The position numbers and the translations under genes were made by a program. From positions 3,286,001-3,350,000 of the forward strand of contig JAHYIO010000003.1 of the NCBI GenBank assembly GCA_020543525.1: a DNA stretch of 64,000 nucleotides, in the 5' to 3' direction. Shown here in pieces: positions 44,282-55,403 of this stretch (the first letter of the stretch is position 1; every line of letters begins with the position of its first letter). Under the pieces are notes generated by a model that saw nothing but the letters and a program-made list of their open reading frames with translations, searched no databases and had not been told where the DNA came from. The stretch comes from Coriolopsis trogii. Lineage: Eukaryota > Basidiomycota > Agaricomycetes > Polyporales > Polyporaceae.

Positions 44282-46114
44282 CTATTCAGCCATCTCTTGA
44301 TACATCGTCTCACCTAACTCAATACCCCCCACTACCACGGAATCTGCAAAGGATTGCAGGTCAGGCACAACCTCTTCGACGACCCTCCGACTAAATTCCT
44401 CGTCCCGGACGACGTCCTCGGCCCTGAACACGTCCTCCCCGCGCTCCAAGTCGCCAATGAAACTAGGAATATAGATGCGCACGCTGCCCAGCTTGCCTCC
44501 GCCGCGAGCCCGGTGCGCCTCAAGTACGCCCCGCAAAGCCGCCATCTCCGCCTCGACCGCTTCCCACTCGCGAGCGTAGGTGTTCGGGTCGATGTGACAG
44601 TCGACGACCCAAGCTAGGGTCAGCTTCCACGCCGCGCCGCCTCGCAACGCACGGCAGACCTGGAGGAACGCGTCGGCGAATTTGCTCTTGATGTTGCGTG
44701 AGGGCATCATGAGCTCGAGCCGGCGGAGGTTGGGGAACGACTCGACGATGGGGACGACGGACTCTTCGTGCGGGAGGAGGAAGAAGTCGAGGACGAGCGT
44801 GGTGACGGACGTGTGCTCGAAGAGCCGCAGCATGGACTGCAGAGTGTCAGAGTACAGCGGGAAGGCCTCGACGAACAGGAGCTGCTTGGCACCGCTGAAG
44901 CAGCGCACTTCGATTTCGGCACTGGGCACTTGGCAGGCAAGCCGAACGCAGTCGCAGGAGGGGGTGGGGTAGTTGCGGGGTGGTGTGTGCTCTGGAGGCG
45001 GAGCAGTGTCGAAGAAGTCACGGTCGTGCTCGTCGCCTGTTCCGAGTTCGATCGATGTGGTCGTGGTGTCGAAGGAGAGGTGGACGAAGGCCTGCGTGCG
45101 AGAGAAGCTGTCCAACAAGATCTGCAGAACACGAAGTCTCGGGAGGTGGACCACGCGTTGGTTCTCTGTTGGAGAGCGATCGGGTGCCTGCTGCGTTCCG
45201 GGGCTATCGAGGCCAAGGACTTCGAGCGTCATCGAGCACCTTTCCAACGCATCTAGGAGCTTGTCGTCGAAGCGGATGCTCTGATGCGTTAGGATTAGGA
45301 TGCAGAGTGACTGTACTGCGATGGCGCTGCAGAAGTAAGCAGCGGAAATCGAAAGTCTGGTGAGTCGGGGTAGCTTGTCATCTTTCCATGGCACAAGCTC
45401 GGCGTCCACGATCTCATCGCGTGCTGGATCATCGCCTTCGCTCGACTCTTCTAAGATCGTAAGCGCCTCGAGATGGGGTGCGCCAGCAGAAAGGATGTTC
45501 AGCATCCAAACGGCAGCATGGACAGAACCTTGTGCCGAGAACCTAGCAACACGCAAACGCGAACAATGAGGTTTGACAATCCTCCAATGTACAGCTTCCC
45601 AAGGGAAAGGCAGAAGGACCATGCGAAGGATGGGCAGGTCCCCGGAGAGCGTAAGAAGCCACTCCAGCGGCTCTGTGGACATATTTTGGATGTTGCCGCC
45701 CGACTCTGCGAGAAGGTCATCGAGAGCGTCAGCCCAGATCCGAGGCATGGCAAGAGCGGTCGCTCGCCACTGGCGAGACACGTGTGCAAGACGTAGTAGA
45801 TCCTTCCATCCTCCATCGATCGATTCATGGAGGATTTGCATGAGCAGCTCGGTCGGGAGACGTAGCATGCGAGAACCGGAGTTGTAGAGGGATAAGAGCG
45901 ACATGATGGTTCCTTTGTACTCCTCCGCTTCAGCGAGGGCTTTAACCTTCTCGATTTTGGCAAGGGCCCATCCTGAGACAGCGTCTTCGGCGAGGTATAA
46001 AAACTCCACTTGATCCTCGAGAGGTAGGAGAGAGAGTAATGCCGAATGCGAAAATTGGTCATCCGGGGTCGAGGACTCAGTGACACAACGGTTCGCTGCC
46101 ACTGCCCCGGACAA
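44282..46114 (-). CDS. F-box protein, 610 aa
   Basis: A single-exon frame. An N-terminal helical region (EDAVSGWALAKIEKVKALAEAEEYKGTIMSLL) precedes an F-box-like core: RLPTELLMQILHESIDGGWKDLLRLAHVSRQWRATALAMPRIWADAL. The remainder is a long strand/helix alternation (VWMLNILSAGAPHLEALTIL, KLPRLTRLSISAAYF, RFDDKLLDALERCSMTLEVLGL, VHLPRLRVLQILLDSFSRTQAFVHLSFD) reminiscent of the irregular repeat domains of basidiomycete F-box proteins. The predicted role is SCF substrate recognition, substrate unknown. It ends 99 bp from the HET pseudogene. A related full-length protein is at 61392-63161 and a remnant at 48548-48930. Confidence 0.85.
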   Translation of the reverse strand: MSGAVAANRCVTESSTPDDQFSHSALLSLLPLEDQVEFLYLAEDAVSGWALAKIEKVKALAEAEEYKGTIMSLLSLYNSGSRMLRLPTELLMQILHESIDGGWKDLLRLAHVSRQWRATALAMPRIWADALDDLLAESGGNIQNMSTEPLEWLLTLSGDLPILRMVLLPFPWEAVHWRIVKPHCSRLRVARFSAQGSVHAAVWMLNILSAGAPHLEALTILEESSEGDDPARDEIVDAELVPWKDDKLPRLTRLSISAAYFCSAIAVQSLCILILTHQSIRFDDKLLDALERCSMTLEVLGLDSPGTQQAPDRSPTENQRVVHLPRLRVLQILLDSFSRTQAFVHLSFDTTTTSIELGTGDEHDRDFFDTAPPPEHTPPRNYPTPSCDCVRLACQVPSAEIEVRCFSGAKQLLFVEAFPLYSDTLQSMLRLFEHTSVTTLVLDFFLLPHEESVVPIVESFPNLRRLELMMPSRNIKSKFADAFLQVCRALRGGAAWKLTLAWVVDCHIDPNTYAREWEAVEAEMAALRGVLEAHRARGGGKLGSVRIYIPSFIGDLERGEDVFRAEDVVRDEEFSRRVVEEVVPDLQSFADSVVVGGIELGETMYQEMAE

Positions 46115-47239
46115 CAGTATACGAGAGCGCGGGGATTCGCAATCCTAGTGAAACGTGAAATTGAGTTCTGTAAGTTCCGGAGGTTACGGAAGCCGCAGTG
46201 CATTCTTGTGGCCACTCACCATGATAGTGGAGGCGAAAGATGCGCAAGGGCGAGCGCGATGACCATGCCGATATTTAGCATGCGAGGAAGGACAATGACT
46301 GCGCTGAAACGATGTTTCACATACGTTTCGTGCTCGAATGCCCATTGTGAAGTTCCCCAAGACGGTGTGGTACCCAAGGCTGTTGCTACCTTTGAAAGGG
46401 TGAGCCCAAACAGCGTCAAAGGAACGATACAATCCACGAACAGCCGTCAAACCCTTGAATAAGCTCAGTTAGTTACCCGTATTTGAGAGGCTAGTGTGCA
46501 TTCTTTGGGGTGCTTCGCCCGCACCGGCGGGTACTACAGGTCCTCAAGCTGCCTCCAGAGAGATCCATCACTTTACATGAAGACCTCTTGCGAAGAGCTG
46601 TAGGAGCCTGGCCACAACTATCAGATGGTGTCAGACGGCGACCCAGCTAGTATCTATGTCCTAGATCATGGACCATCCAGATTGTCAGATTTCGTAGTAA
46701 CATGCTCGCGAGCTGGTAGAGGTTTGAGCCAGAGCCCAAGTGTGGTGGTAGAAGCCAGGTGCCAGAGCGTTTAGGCCCTAGCAGTCGTTTTCTTCCAACC
46801 ACCATAAGTCGACGCGTCCCGGTGATCGCCTCACATCCTCCTGCGTCTGCCTTGAGAGAACGTATGTATGCATGGACACAACTCGAGGGTGCGACACACT
46901 TGCATGAATGAGCGAGTGATCCGCGTAGACAAGCTCAGAGATTGGTTGAGGTGAGCAGATGCCAACGATCTCAGAACAGCGAACATGGCTGACGATGGCG
47001 CAGGGAGGTGGGCTAGAAGTCAGCCATTGCAAGTCCATATAGCCTTCCATAATCATGGCTGTACTATTTGTGGATATGCACCTGCAATAATACGAACGAA
47101 AGCGAGCAGTCAACCCTGTCAGCCTCCAGTCAGCCCCTCCCGTGCAGCGTACATATGTCTGGTACGTCGTCATGCTGCCCTCGATAACGTCTATACGTCT
47201 ACCACCACCATCTTCACCACCAAGCCGTGTGCACACAAC
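46115..47239. other. Intergenic region of 1.1 kb, no gene recognised
   Basis: Minus frames near 46184-46450 have no recognisable motif. The last 150 bp resemble the region upstream of paralog A (CATATGTCTGGTACGTCG and a CACCAC tract), so the promoter was duplicated with the gene. Confidence 0.45.
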
Positions 47240-48040
47240 ATGTTCTCCTACTTCACCCCGTCCGTCTCCCTCGCCATTGGGCCGTCCACCATTCCCGACC
47301 CTACTCCTATCATCGACCTCTTTCTCTTCTTTTGCATCTTCCTCATCTACTTCACTATTGGTGTTCCTATCCTCGCTCTTCTCCGGTCTACCCGCAAGAC
47401 TTGCGGCATCCTCTTCTCCTTTTGCGTCACCATTCTCTTCGATCTCTCCGCTTCCATTTTGACTATTTTCAACCTCTGGACCCGCGTGTCTCTTCGTCTG
47501 TCATACCGTGTCTTGTCCGCTACGGACTTGTGCAGCGGCCTTTCATCCATCCTTGGTTTCCCCCTCCTATTCAACCTCCACTCAGTCTTGACCGCACTAG
47601 TGGTCGAGTGCGAGTGGATATCGCGTACGGTGCGCCTTCCTTCTTATTCGCATCTGCTTCTGTGGCTGACACTCCTCCCAGTGTGCTTGGATTCGGGAGA
47701 CTGTCGCCCATGTATACGTCGATGAGACTCGGGTGAGCATGCATGCGTCGGCCCCCAACTTACACAACGCTCGAGCTAACATCACGAACAGACCGCTATC
47801 AGTTCCCTCCAGGCCAAGCTTCGATCCTTGGAAGCGGAGGTGCGCGCTGCCCGCTCCGAGGCCGCCGAGGCGGCGGAGACGTTGCAGAGTCTGGTGCCGG
47901 AGGTGGACATAATGGTGAAGATGTTCGAGGACTACAGGACGACTATCGAAAACAAAAAGCAGGAGAACATGGCCCTCCAACGACGTCTGAACGAGTTACA
48001 GGCGGCGTTGGAGGAGGGGGAGGAGGGGAGCTTTGGCTGA
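47240..48040 (+). CDS. Membrane protein with C-terminal coiled coil, paralog B, unknown family
   Basis: Exons 47240-47629, 47682-47732 and 47792-48040 give 229 aa, with junctions at the same places as paralog A. The N-terminus MFSYFTPSVSLAIGPSTIPDP is shared; hydrophobic segments are LFLFFCIFLIYFTIGVPILALL, CGILFSFCVTILFDLSASIL and LSSILGFPLLFNLHSVLTAL. The middle exon is CAWIRETVAHVYVDETR, and the coiled coil includes AISSLQAKLRSLEAEVRAARSEAAEAAETLQ and RTTIENKKQENMALQRRLNELQAALEEGEEGSFG. The coiled-coil exon is much better conserved between the paralogs than the membrane half. Function unknown. Confidence 0.7.
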
Positions 48041-48547
48041 GGGGAGCGGCTGAGAGGGAGGAAGGATATTCGATACACGGAAGAAAACTGTCAGTGCATG
48101 GCTTTCCTCCGATGCTCGCGTGCGACTCACCGACTTTCCAGAATACAGCACCCATACCATTACCATTGCTTGATCGCTGCGACCTCACAGGTTGGCTGCT
48201 CTGGAGGACGGGCCTGAGACGCTCGAGGTCGACCACGACACTCGCGGCCGGAACCTAGGAGACATCGCCGAAGAGCTGGTGGAGGAGTCCAAGTCGACCT
48301 TGAGTCCCCTTGATGCTCGACCAACGCAATCATGAAATGCCTGATATTATACATACTGCCCGGCTTAGATGCTTCGTACGCACAATCCCTATCATCAAAT
48401 CTAAACAGATACTTTGATAAGCTACCTATAAGTGCGATCGAACCAATACATACGCACACTCCCTGAGTCTCCCTCTGCTCCGAATCTCATATATGTGTGA
48501 ACGTTTACGACCATAAACTTTTTTGTGTCTTCGCAGCGCTTTAGGCA
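48041..48547. other. Downstream of paralog B, with a possible orphan exon
   Basis: An acceptor (CTCACAG) at 48189 is followed by 49 open codons to a TGA at about 48337 (LAALEDGPETLEVDHDTRGRN, IAEELVEESKSTL). A similar block lies after paralog A. The rest shows nothing. Confidence 0.35.
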
Positions 48548-48930
48548 TCACCTACGAATACATTGTCTGCGAACACTCGCAGACCCGGGACGGGCCCGCC
48601 AAATGTCGCAGTCACCGGTCTCTCTCCTGGAAAGGTACAGCTCCGGGGTCCGGAGCGTTCGCCCGCCTCGAGCCCTATATATCTCTAGCGCCCCACGCAG
48701 AGACTCAATTTCCACCTCAACTGTTCGGTAACACTCCTTGTCGCTGGAAGGAACAGCCCTTGGCTGCGTGTTTATGGGCCACGCCGGGCTCAGAGCCTGT
48801 TGAGACAACCCGCGGATCCGAAGAAAAGGTCCCAGTAACATCGCGCTTGATGTCCAGCGTAGTGTGCAATAAGAGCTCCAGTCGCTCGATGTTGGGAAAC
48901 GCCTGGTGATGAGCTCCGTGATGTATTCTT
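48548..48930 (-). pseudogene. F-box gene remnant
   Basis: Two pieces in different frames match the C-terminal third of the F-box protein at 44282-46114. They are ITRRFPNIERLELLL, comparable with VESFPNLRRLELMM, and VEVEIESLRGALEIYRARGGRTLR, comparable with VEAEMAALRGVLEAHRARGGGKLG. No F-box and no start are present. It lies on the minus strand downstream of paralog B, the same relative position as the intact F-box gene has to paralog A. Confidence 0.65.
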
Positions 48931-49059
48931 CGTAAGGATCAGCGGAGACGAGAGAGAGCGGCGGCGGAAGGAGCGATATCTGGGATTTTCTGAGCACTAC
49001 ACAACGATTGAGGAACTACACAGACGGCGCGTTGGCGGGGCACTGATGCCCTGGCCGGT

Positions 49060-49094
49060 GTCGAACTCCTTGCGCCTGGCGCAAGGAGTTCGAC
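49060..49094. repeat. Perfect 16-bp inverted repeat (hairpin)
   Basis: Arms GTCGAACTCCTTGCGC (49060-49075) and its exact complement (49079-49094) are separated by CTG. It sits in the spacer between the F-box remnant and the DUF6533 gene. Role unknown. Confidence 0.85.
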
Positions 49095-49363
49095 TAGTCA
49101 ATGGATGAGTTGCTAGGCACGGACATTTACAATGGTCCGAAATGTGAATCAACGCACCAGTACAGTATAGGGGGCTGTATGAGAGAGATATTGAACGGCG
49201 GGTGCAGGGCCCGGACGGAAATAGGGGATAAGTGTACCGTCGCGCCGCCCAGATGAGACATCTAGCCGCAACTTGATGTTACGGGCATGACTCAGTGATC
49301 CAACAGAGGTTTCGCCTAACCGCTGGTACGCCGGTATGCTTTCTACAGGTGTACTGATGACCA

Positions 49364-51221
49364 TTAGACAAGTACCTCCTCCGCAGGACCATGTATACGA
49401 AGCTGGGGACACTCTCGGTCTGTATGCTTCTCGTCCTTGACTCCCTCCAAAGTATCCGACCGCCCCTCCGTATCCGTAGGTTCCGCATATGAGCTGCCGT
49501 CGCGTGTCGTCTCTTCGTCGTATGAAAGTGAGAGGGATCCTGGCACGGAGAACGTCGATCCAATGGATCCGACCACTCTTGCGAAACTGAGTGTGCCCGT
49601 ACCGGGAGTGTTACTGTGATCAAGGTCCCAAGAGTCAAGATGCAGGGGGTCGTCGGGCGACAGCTTCACGGTGTGCCGGTTCGCTGATTGCAGGTCGAGC
49701 AGGAAACGGGAGATGAGCACTGCCGTTATCCTGTACGCGTGTGAGTCGCACGGATATGGATACGGCCGCGGAACTGGTAAGTAGGAGCGACTGATGGAAG
49801 CAGGGAAAGACATACGGCTCGGTGAACTCCGTGACGTAGCTGACGGGATACGACATTCCTACCATCTGTACTCTTATTCAGTAAACTACGAAGCTGTCAG
49901 GTGAGTTGAACGCACCGAAAGCAGTGAAAAGGTCATGTGGAGCACGTTGAGAACTAGGAGTACGCTGTGAGATCGAGGTGAGCATTTTCATACGCCACTC
50001 AAAAAGGCACAACTCAGAATGGACCGCACAGGAAGTAGACCGTTCCTGTGCGCAGCACATGCCAGCATCAGCGTGTTGTCAGGAAGGGTGTGGATCGTGT
50101 ACTCACCGTCACGAAGGAGGACAATGGAGAAGGACATCGAACTCCAGGATACGTCCGCTTGCATATGACTTCTGCGCGGCATCGTATACCACGTCACACA
50201 GATGGGCACTAGATCTGCGGCTATAAGGCATGTGCGGGAGGATATGATCACTGCATGGAGGTGGAGAAGCGTGATTACGTGTAGCTTCATCCAGTTCACT
50301 TATAAGAGCGTACATACGCCTACGGCACCACATTAGAAACAAGCGAAACGCATGCCAAGAGATTGTGAACGTACTGTTTCGCCAGAGTCGGTGTGAGATT
50401 AGCCCCTGCCGAGCATCCATACATCGGATCGTTGTACCCGTTCAGCCCGAAACCGTATTGGCTCTGATTATGACAGGGAACTTCAGACGACGGATGGTAT
50501 CATTCATGACATCAGCAGGTAACGCACAAAGTTAATGCCGGCGGGCGCGAGGGCAACGAGGAATACAAGTACGGCTAGCCATATGTTTTGGGAGCTCAGG
50601 GCAAACGTGCGTAAAGCCGAGAACCCTATATATGGCCGTAATCAGACTGTGTCCGCAAGGTGAATGTAGTCGCTTACCCGCCCAAGGGATGAATTGGATA
50701 TAACTAATCGCAGCCTCCGTTTTGACGAGATTGGAGCAACTGTGAGTCACACGATAAGATGTTCAGTATACCCATACGACAAGGTATTGGCGTGCCTCTA
50801 GAGAAGTCGTTGAGATGAGTCTACAAAAGGGCGACAACAGAGTGTCCTTACCGTGTCCGACATTGGTACGAACTCACACATGATGAGAATATAGCTCAGC
50901 AATGCGAGATACCGGTTGAGGAAAAAGAGAGCGGTCGCGCCGGTCCATTTCCTCCCCCAAAACAGCTGCACCTCCTGTCCGAAGGTGATGGTGTATTCGT
51001 ATACGAGCAGCACTGTGAAGTGACTCTGGTAAGGTGCCGATAGAAATATGATACTACATGAATCACCTGTCCCGGCGAATACACAGCAATTGTCGTCAAA
51101 CCTATGCAGTGATCAAGACCCGTCAATGCGCGCTCGGACTCAACACGGTGATGGCGGGAACGTACAGGCCCTGATAGGCGGCAATCGTTGCAGCAAGGTC
51201 TGACCCAGAGTCTGAAGACAT
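49364..51221 (-). CDS. DUF6533-type seven-helix membrane protein
   Basis: A multi-exon gene beginning MSSDSGSDLAATIAAYQGL at 51221. Later exons give FDDNCCVFAGTVLLVYEYTITFGQEVQLFWGRKWTGATALFFLNRYLALLSYILIMCEFVPMSDT (the DUF6533 signature), CSNLVKTEAAISYIQFIPWAG, FSALRTFALSSQNIWLAVLVFLVALAPAGINF, IAADLVPICVTWYTM and SFSIVLLRDG. The final exon (49364 to about 49800) is ITAVLISRFLLDLQSANR followed by a Ser/Asp/Thr-rich cytosolic tail ending EEVLV. These proteins are abundant in Agaricomycetes and resemble receptors in topology; ligand and function are not known. A TATATA at 51291-51297 lies 70 nt upstream. Middle exon edges are approximate. Confidence 0.82.
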
Positions 51222-51822
51222 GGCGGGGTCGACCTGCAACTGGGGATGTATGGCGCAAGAAGTGCAGCGTCAGACTTGGCTGCGGTCCGCTATATATGCA
51301 GTGACCCTGTAGTTCCGGTAGATCGTCCTTCCGGTAACCAGCGGTTAGCTGACTCTAGGCGCATGTGCGCCCAGGAATGATTGGCCTAAGACGAGGCGAT
51401 TGTGCGATAGGAACCTCGTGGATAACTAGAGCTACGTTCTAGTGACGCAAGAATGGAATGAAACGTGAGTGCCAAACACCTTAGACATGTCGACTCCGTC
51501 ACTACTTACAGAGTTCCCCTGTTGAATGCCCCGACAGTAGCACACAAGTAGCCCTGATGTGTTGTAGCCCATGAATGCGCAAACTTGGAACGTCGATCTC
51601 GAACTTCATGGGCGGTATTATCCCTGGCCAATTTGTAAACATGAATGAGTACGCTTATGGGTTCGTGCCTTGTACAGACCGATAGCTGGGGCCATCAGTC
51701 CACGCCTTCAAGGGCTCGCATGTGAAATAGAGATGATAGGTGAGCATGAGATTAGCACTTCATGACATACATTCTATTATAGTGGGCCAATCAGAGATAT
51801 AGGTATGTGTACCTGTAAAGTC
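51222..51822. other. Intergenic, DUF6533 promoter and OPA3 3' flank
   Basis: No coding sequence. TATATAT at 51291-51297 is the likely TATA box of the minus-strand DUF6533 gene. Confidence 0.5.
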
Positions 51823-52698
51823 TTAATCCGATGCTGATGTAGAGGTAGACGGCGCATTGGCTTCAGAACTTGGCGGGGAGTTGTTCGACGAGTCTAAAGG
51901 ATATGACGGCGGCGGCGGCGGCCTTCTCGTTAGATCTATGCGGGGCAAGGGCAATGGTGTATCTTCGAACTCTGCCCATCCGCCCCTCAGTCCAATCTCC
52001 ACCACTCGTTGCAGTATCCGACTAAGCTCGTCATGCCTGCGTGAACAGAACCAAGCGTCGTTGAAGGCTAGATGCGCTAGTAACAACAAACGACAAAACA
52101 CGCACCGCATCGCTTCTTCAGTCATTCTTTCCTCCCACTGCGTCACCAGCGTGTCAATGCGCTTGTTGAGGCCGTCCACGCTTGCCCTCAGTTCGTCAAG
52201 CTGATCGTCCACGGCGTCTCTCCGTTTCGAAGTGTTTCGAGACGACCTCCATGTCTCTCCGATGATGAGTCCAGCGGCGACCGTAAATAGGAAACCTTCC
52301 GCGAGCGCATTCGCGCCGTTCTCGATTGCTCTGTCACAGCATATGTGTGTCCGTGTTATGGAGGAGGAGCAAAGGGAACATACCTCGTTTCCGACAGCGG
52401 GCGAACGTGTTTCGCAGGCTCTCCTAGCAGATTCGTGCGCATCTTGACCTCCGTTCGGTACATCCGCTGCGCGAGACCGATGCAGAATGAACGAAAGGTT
52501 TCATGCCTGAGGTGCACGCGTTCGTAACGTGTCAATTGTACCCATCATTTGTGCAGGGTACTCACTGCTTCACCTGGACCTTGATTTGGTTGCTTATGGG
52601 TTTCGCTAATGTCTTGCACCGTTCAGAACAGGATCCTGGACCCATCAACTGTCTGAACTCACTCGAATGACGAGGGACGCGATCTTCGCGCTGGCCAT
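51823..52698 (-). CDS. OPA3-like mitochondrial protein
   Basis: Exon 1 (52698-52663) encodes MASAKIASLVIR; after an intron it continues TLAKPISNQIKVQVKQ, then HETFRSFCIGLAQRMYRTEVKMR and RPLSETRAIENGANALAEGFLFTVAAGLIIGETWRSSRNTSKRRDAVDDQLDEL, followed by a coiled coil (RASVDGLNKRIDTLVTQWEERM). The LAKPISNQIK and ENGANALAEGFLF blocks are the OPA3 family signature. The C-terminal exon ends with a Pro/Ser-rich tail at the stop 51823. OPA3 proteins localise to mitochondria, affecting morphology and lipid metabolism; role taken from the family. The upstream divergent gene starts 328 bp away. Confidence 0.88.
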
Positions 52699-53026
52699 TC
52701 TGGGGCTTCAAGGGAGAGACTGTAGGCAGCTGGATGCAAGTAGCAGAAGGGAGTTGAAGTCGAGGTTCGAGCACGCGCCGACACCGAGGTGAACGGCGAG
52801 CACCAACTGAGGCCGGCGGGTGCCGGCGAGCCTCGTCATTCGGCCGACTTGGATTCTCAGGCGCGCGTCGCCTCTTGTCCTTCGACCACCATCATCGCTC
52901 CTCTGCGCATGTCAAATCCTTCTTGGAGCTTGAGGTTATGTTTCTTGATATGAATACGGAAGAGGGGCTCGGACATACGGCCGTTCGTATTGTTGCACAG
53001 TTCGCAGTAGCCTCCGTCCCGTGCAG

Positions 53027-54775
53027 ATGCTGACGTTGGGTGCACAGTTCGGATTGGATAATGCGGCGGACTACGAGATGGCGATCCGTTTAGAGCGGTT
53101 ACGCGTTAGCGAGGCCTTGAATGCGCGCGATGTTGCCGTCGGCCGTCTGGAGGAAGCTTGTGTCTCAGTGCAGGAGAAGACGACCGCGCTGGAGTCGCTG
53201 CGTGGGGAGATAGAGACGCTGCGGAAACAGCTGGATAGCAAGAACAGAGTTGGTGTTGAGAAGGAAAATCGTATCCGAGACAGGACCAACGATCCCGCCA
53301 AGACGGTACAGGAGGGGTTCGCTCTGATGAAGCTCGGCGAGAGGGGTGACGAGACATGCATGGATGATGACGGTGTGGGCGTTGCGGTACGTACCCCATG
53401 ATCCTATATGCTCATACATCCAACCACACATGGTGAACCCCCAGGCTCCTAAACCATTACAATTTGGCTTTTTCCAAGACGTCGCGAACATAGGCACAAA
53501 TGTTACGACTCCGGCCGCGAGCCCCTTCTTCACTTTTGCTACGCCTAGTGCCGACCCGCCAGAGTCTCCTTGGTTTTCTCTGGAAGGGGACGGAACGGTA
53601 GTCTTCACCACACATCACAGGATGCATACTCACGTCGTTCTAGGTCGCTCTCCCCACCGCCAACACCGCTGAAAAGATAGAAGCTAGATATGCCGTGCTC
53701 GCCTCTCTTCCACTCCCATCAAACATACCCGACGACTCGCTCACGCCTATCCTTATACCTCACCCGTTCACATTGCATGACTTCATCGGAACAACCTCCG
53801 GGGTGAGCATCCGGTATCACATACATTAATAGTGTACTGAGCATGCTCGTTGCAGGTGCTGAGACTCCAGTACGTGTGTACCTGTCCTCTATAACGTGAC
53901 TTTCGCACATTTCTTTAGGTTGGGCGATTATCGTGTCTTTCAACAATCAACGACAACGTGGTGCCCGGAACGAGAGGAGCATGGGTACTACGTCGCCCCT
54001 GTCTTCAAGTGCAGCACCAATCCCCGAGTCAACACTGCGCATAGATGGATGGCTGCAGATATAGCGGCCGTACTTGACAAGCCAACCGGTGAGTACACGG
54101 TTGAGATAAGTCTGAAGATACCGCGCTGACCATATGCATAGAATGTTTTTATAACAAAGACGGGAAATGGTACTACGCCGGGGTCTACAAGTCATTCCGC
54201 CTTGAAGATCTTTCCACGCAGGAGTGGGAGTGTCTCTCGACCGAGGTGAGTATCTGTGTATCTTAGGCAAGCGGTTCCAGAATCCAGCACATGAATCCAC
54301 ACATCGCATCGACATGTAGACCTCCCAAGCCCTCATCAAGGAGACCCTGGCGGCGCGCAAGAACACATCCCCTCAGAACGTCTACGAGACAGGACAGATG
54401 TACGCTGCTGGGGCGCTGAAGGTTGCCTGTATAGGTCTGCAATGCATCGGCTTCAACAACGCCCTGTATCGCGCCCTCCTCGAACATGCTGCATTCTGTA
54501 CCCAGACCGGCAAGTGGCGTGCACCTACAGGCGGGTTCAACGGCCAACAAGCAGGACTTGGACTCGGCTGTGGAACGACTTGGCCCCCTACTCCCAGCAC
54601 CATCCCTAGCAGTCCTATAGCCAGCAGCTTAGGCATCATCGGACGTCCGACGGGATCTGCGCTTGGATCTGGACTGGGACCTGTGCAGCCTCTTATTCCT
54701 GGTGTTCGGATTCTACAACATCAGCCTCAGGACTTCTCAGTGGGCTCAGGCGATCGAGGGCTTGGGGCGACTTGA
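53027..54775 (+). CDS. DUF6697-type protein with N-terminal coiled coil
   Basis: Exon 1 gives a coiled coil (MAIRLERLRVSEALNARDVAVGRLEEACVSVQEKTTALESLRGEIETLRKQL). Later exons give APKPLQFGFFQDVANIG, VALPTANTAEKIEARYAVLASLPLP, LHDFIGTTSG, LGDYRVFQQSTTTWCPEREEHGYYVAPVFKCSTNPRVNTAHRW, ECFYNKDGKWYYAGVYKSFRLEDLSTQEWECLSTE and QALIKETLAARKNTSPQNVYETGQMYAAGALKVACIGLQCIGFN. The WCPEREEHGYY to CIGLQCIGFN region matches the fungal DUF6697 domain as I know it; molecular function is unknown. A Gly/Ser/Pro-rich tail ends at 54775. The start is the first ATG in the coiled-coil frame; an upstream exon is possible. Confidence 0.8.
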
Positions 54776-55403
54776 TGGCGACACCAACGGCTTCGTGTAC
54801 TCTCCTCTCCTCGACGTTATGACTCTGAAGTTGTTCTCGACTACGCTGTATCAACACTCTGTTCGTGGAATGCCTGTTTCAATGGCTCGACCTGTAGATT
54901 ATTCTTTCGCGGACAACAAAATCGTAACCGATGTGCCATAGCCAGTAGAACGTGAAGTTGGGGCAGTGTCTCATACGTTGCTCTCGCCGTTGACGTTGAC
55001 TTCTTGCAATTGGGCTAGGTAATCGTCATATTTTCCGGTGCGCTTTCAAGCTGCTTGTGTCCATCCTCCCCTGCATCAATGCATCATCAGCGACCCGACG
55101 TTTCCTGATTTCGTCGTGGATTCTACTTTATGAATTGCCGCGAGGCTCTACATAGCGCAGCGACCTGCTTGATTCGTCCCCAACGCTTGCTCTGTGCTCA
55201 AGAATTGATACAGAAGACACTAACTATGCTTACAATGCTTACAATGCGCTCAGTGTTGTGGCCTGTCTTGGGGGTGCAAGGAGCCGACTATGCAATGGAT
55301 CCTCCGCTAGACACGCCAGTTGATGTTATTGCCCCTTGGATTGGCATATGTACTATTGCACAGCCGATATCTAAGCTCTGATGGTTCTCTGTACCTGGGC
55401 TCA
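54776..55403. other. Convergent intergenic region, no gene recognised
   Basis: 3' flanks of the DUF6697 and EZH-type genes. Short frames only. A doubled CTTACAATG occurs near 55229-55246. Confidence 0.5.

Noticed and set aside
46184..46450. Overlapping minus frames with hydrophobic stretches upstream of the F-box gene
   Set aside because: Two unrelated frames over the same bases, no motif and no continuation; not supportable as a gene.
52857..53045. Minus-strand 62-codon frame with a CELC motif and IHIKKHNLKLQEGF
   Set aside because: It overlaps the start of the DUF6697 gene and the divergent promoter, and has no splice-supported extension or family match.
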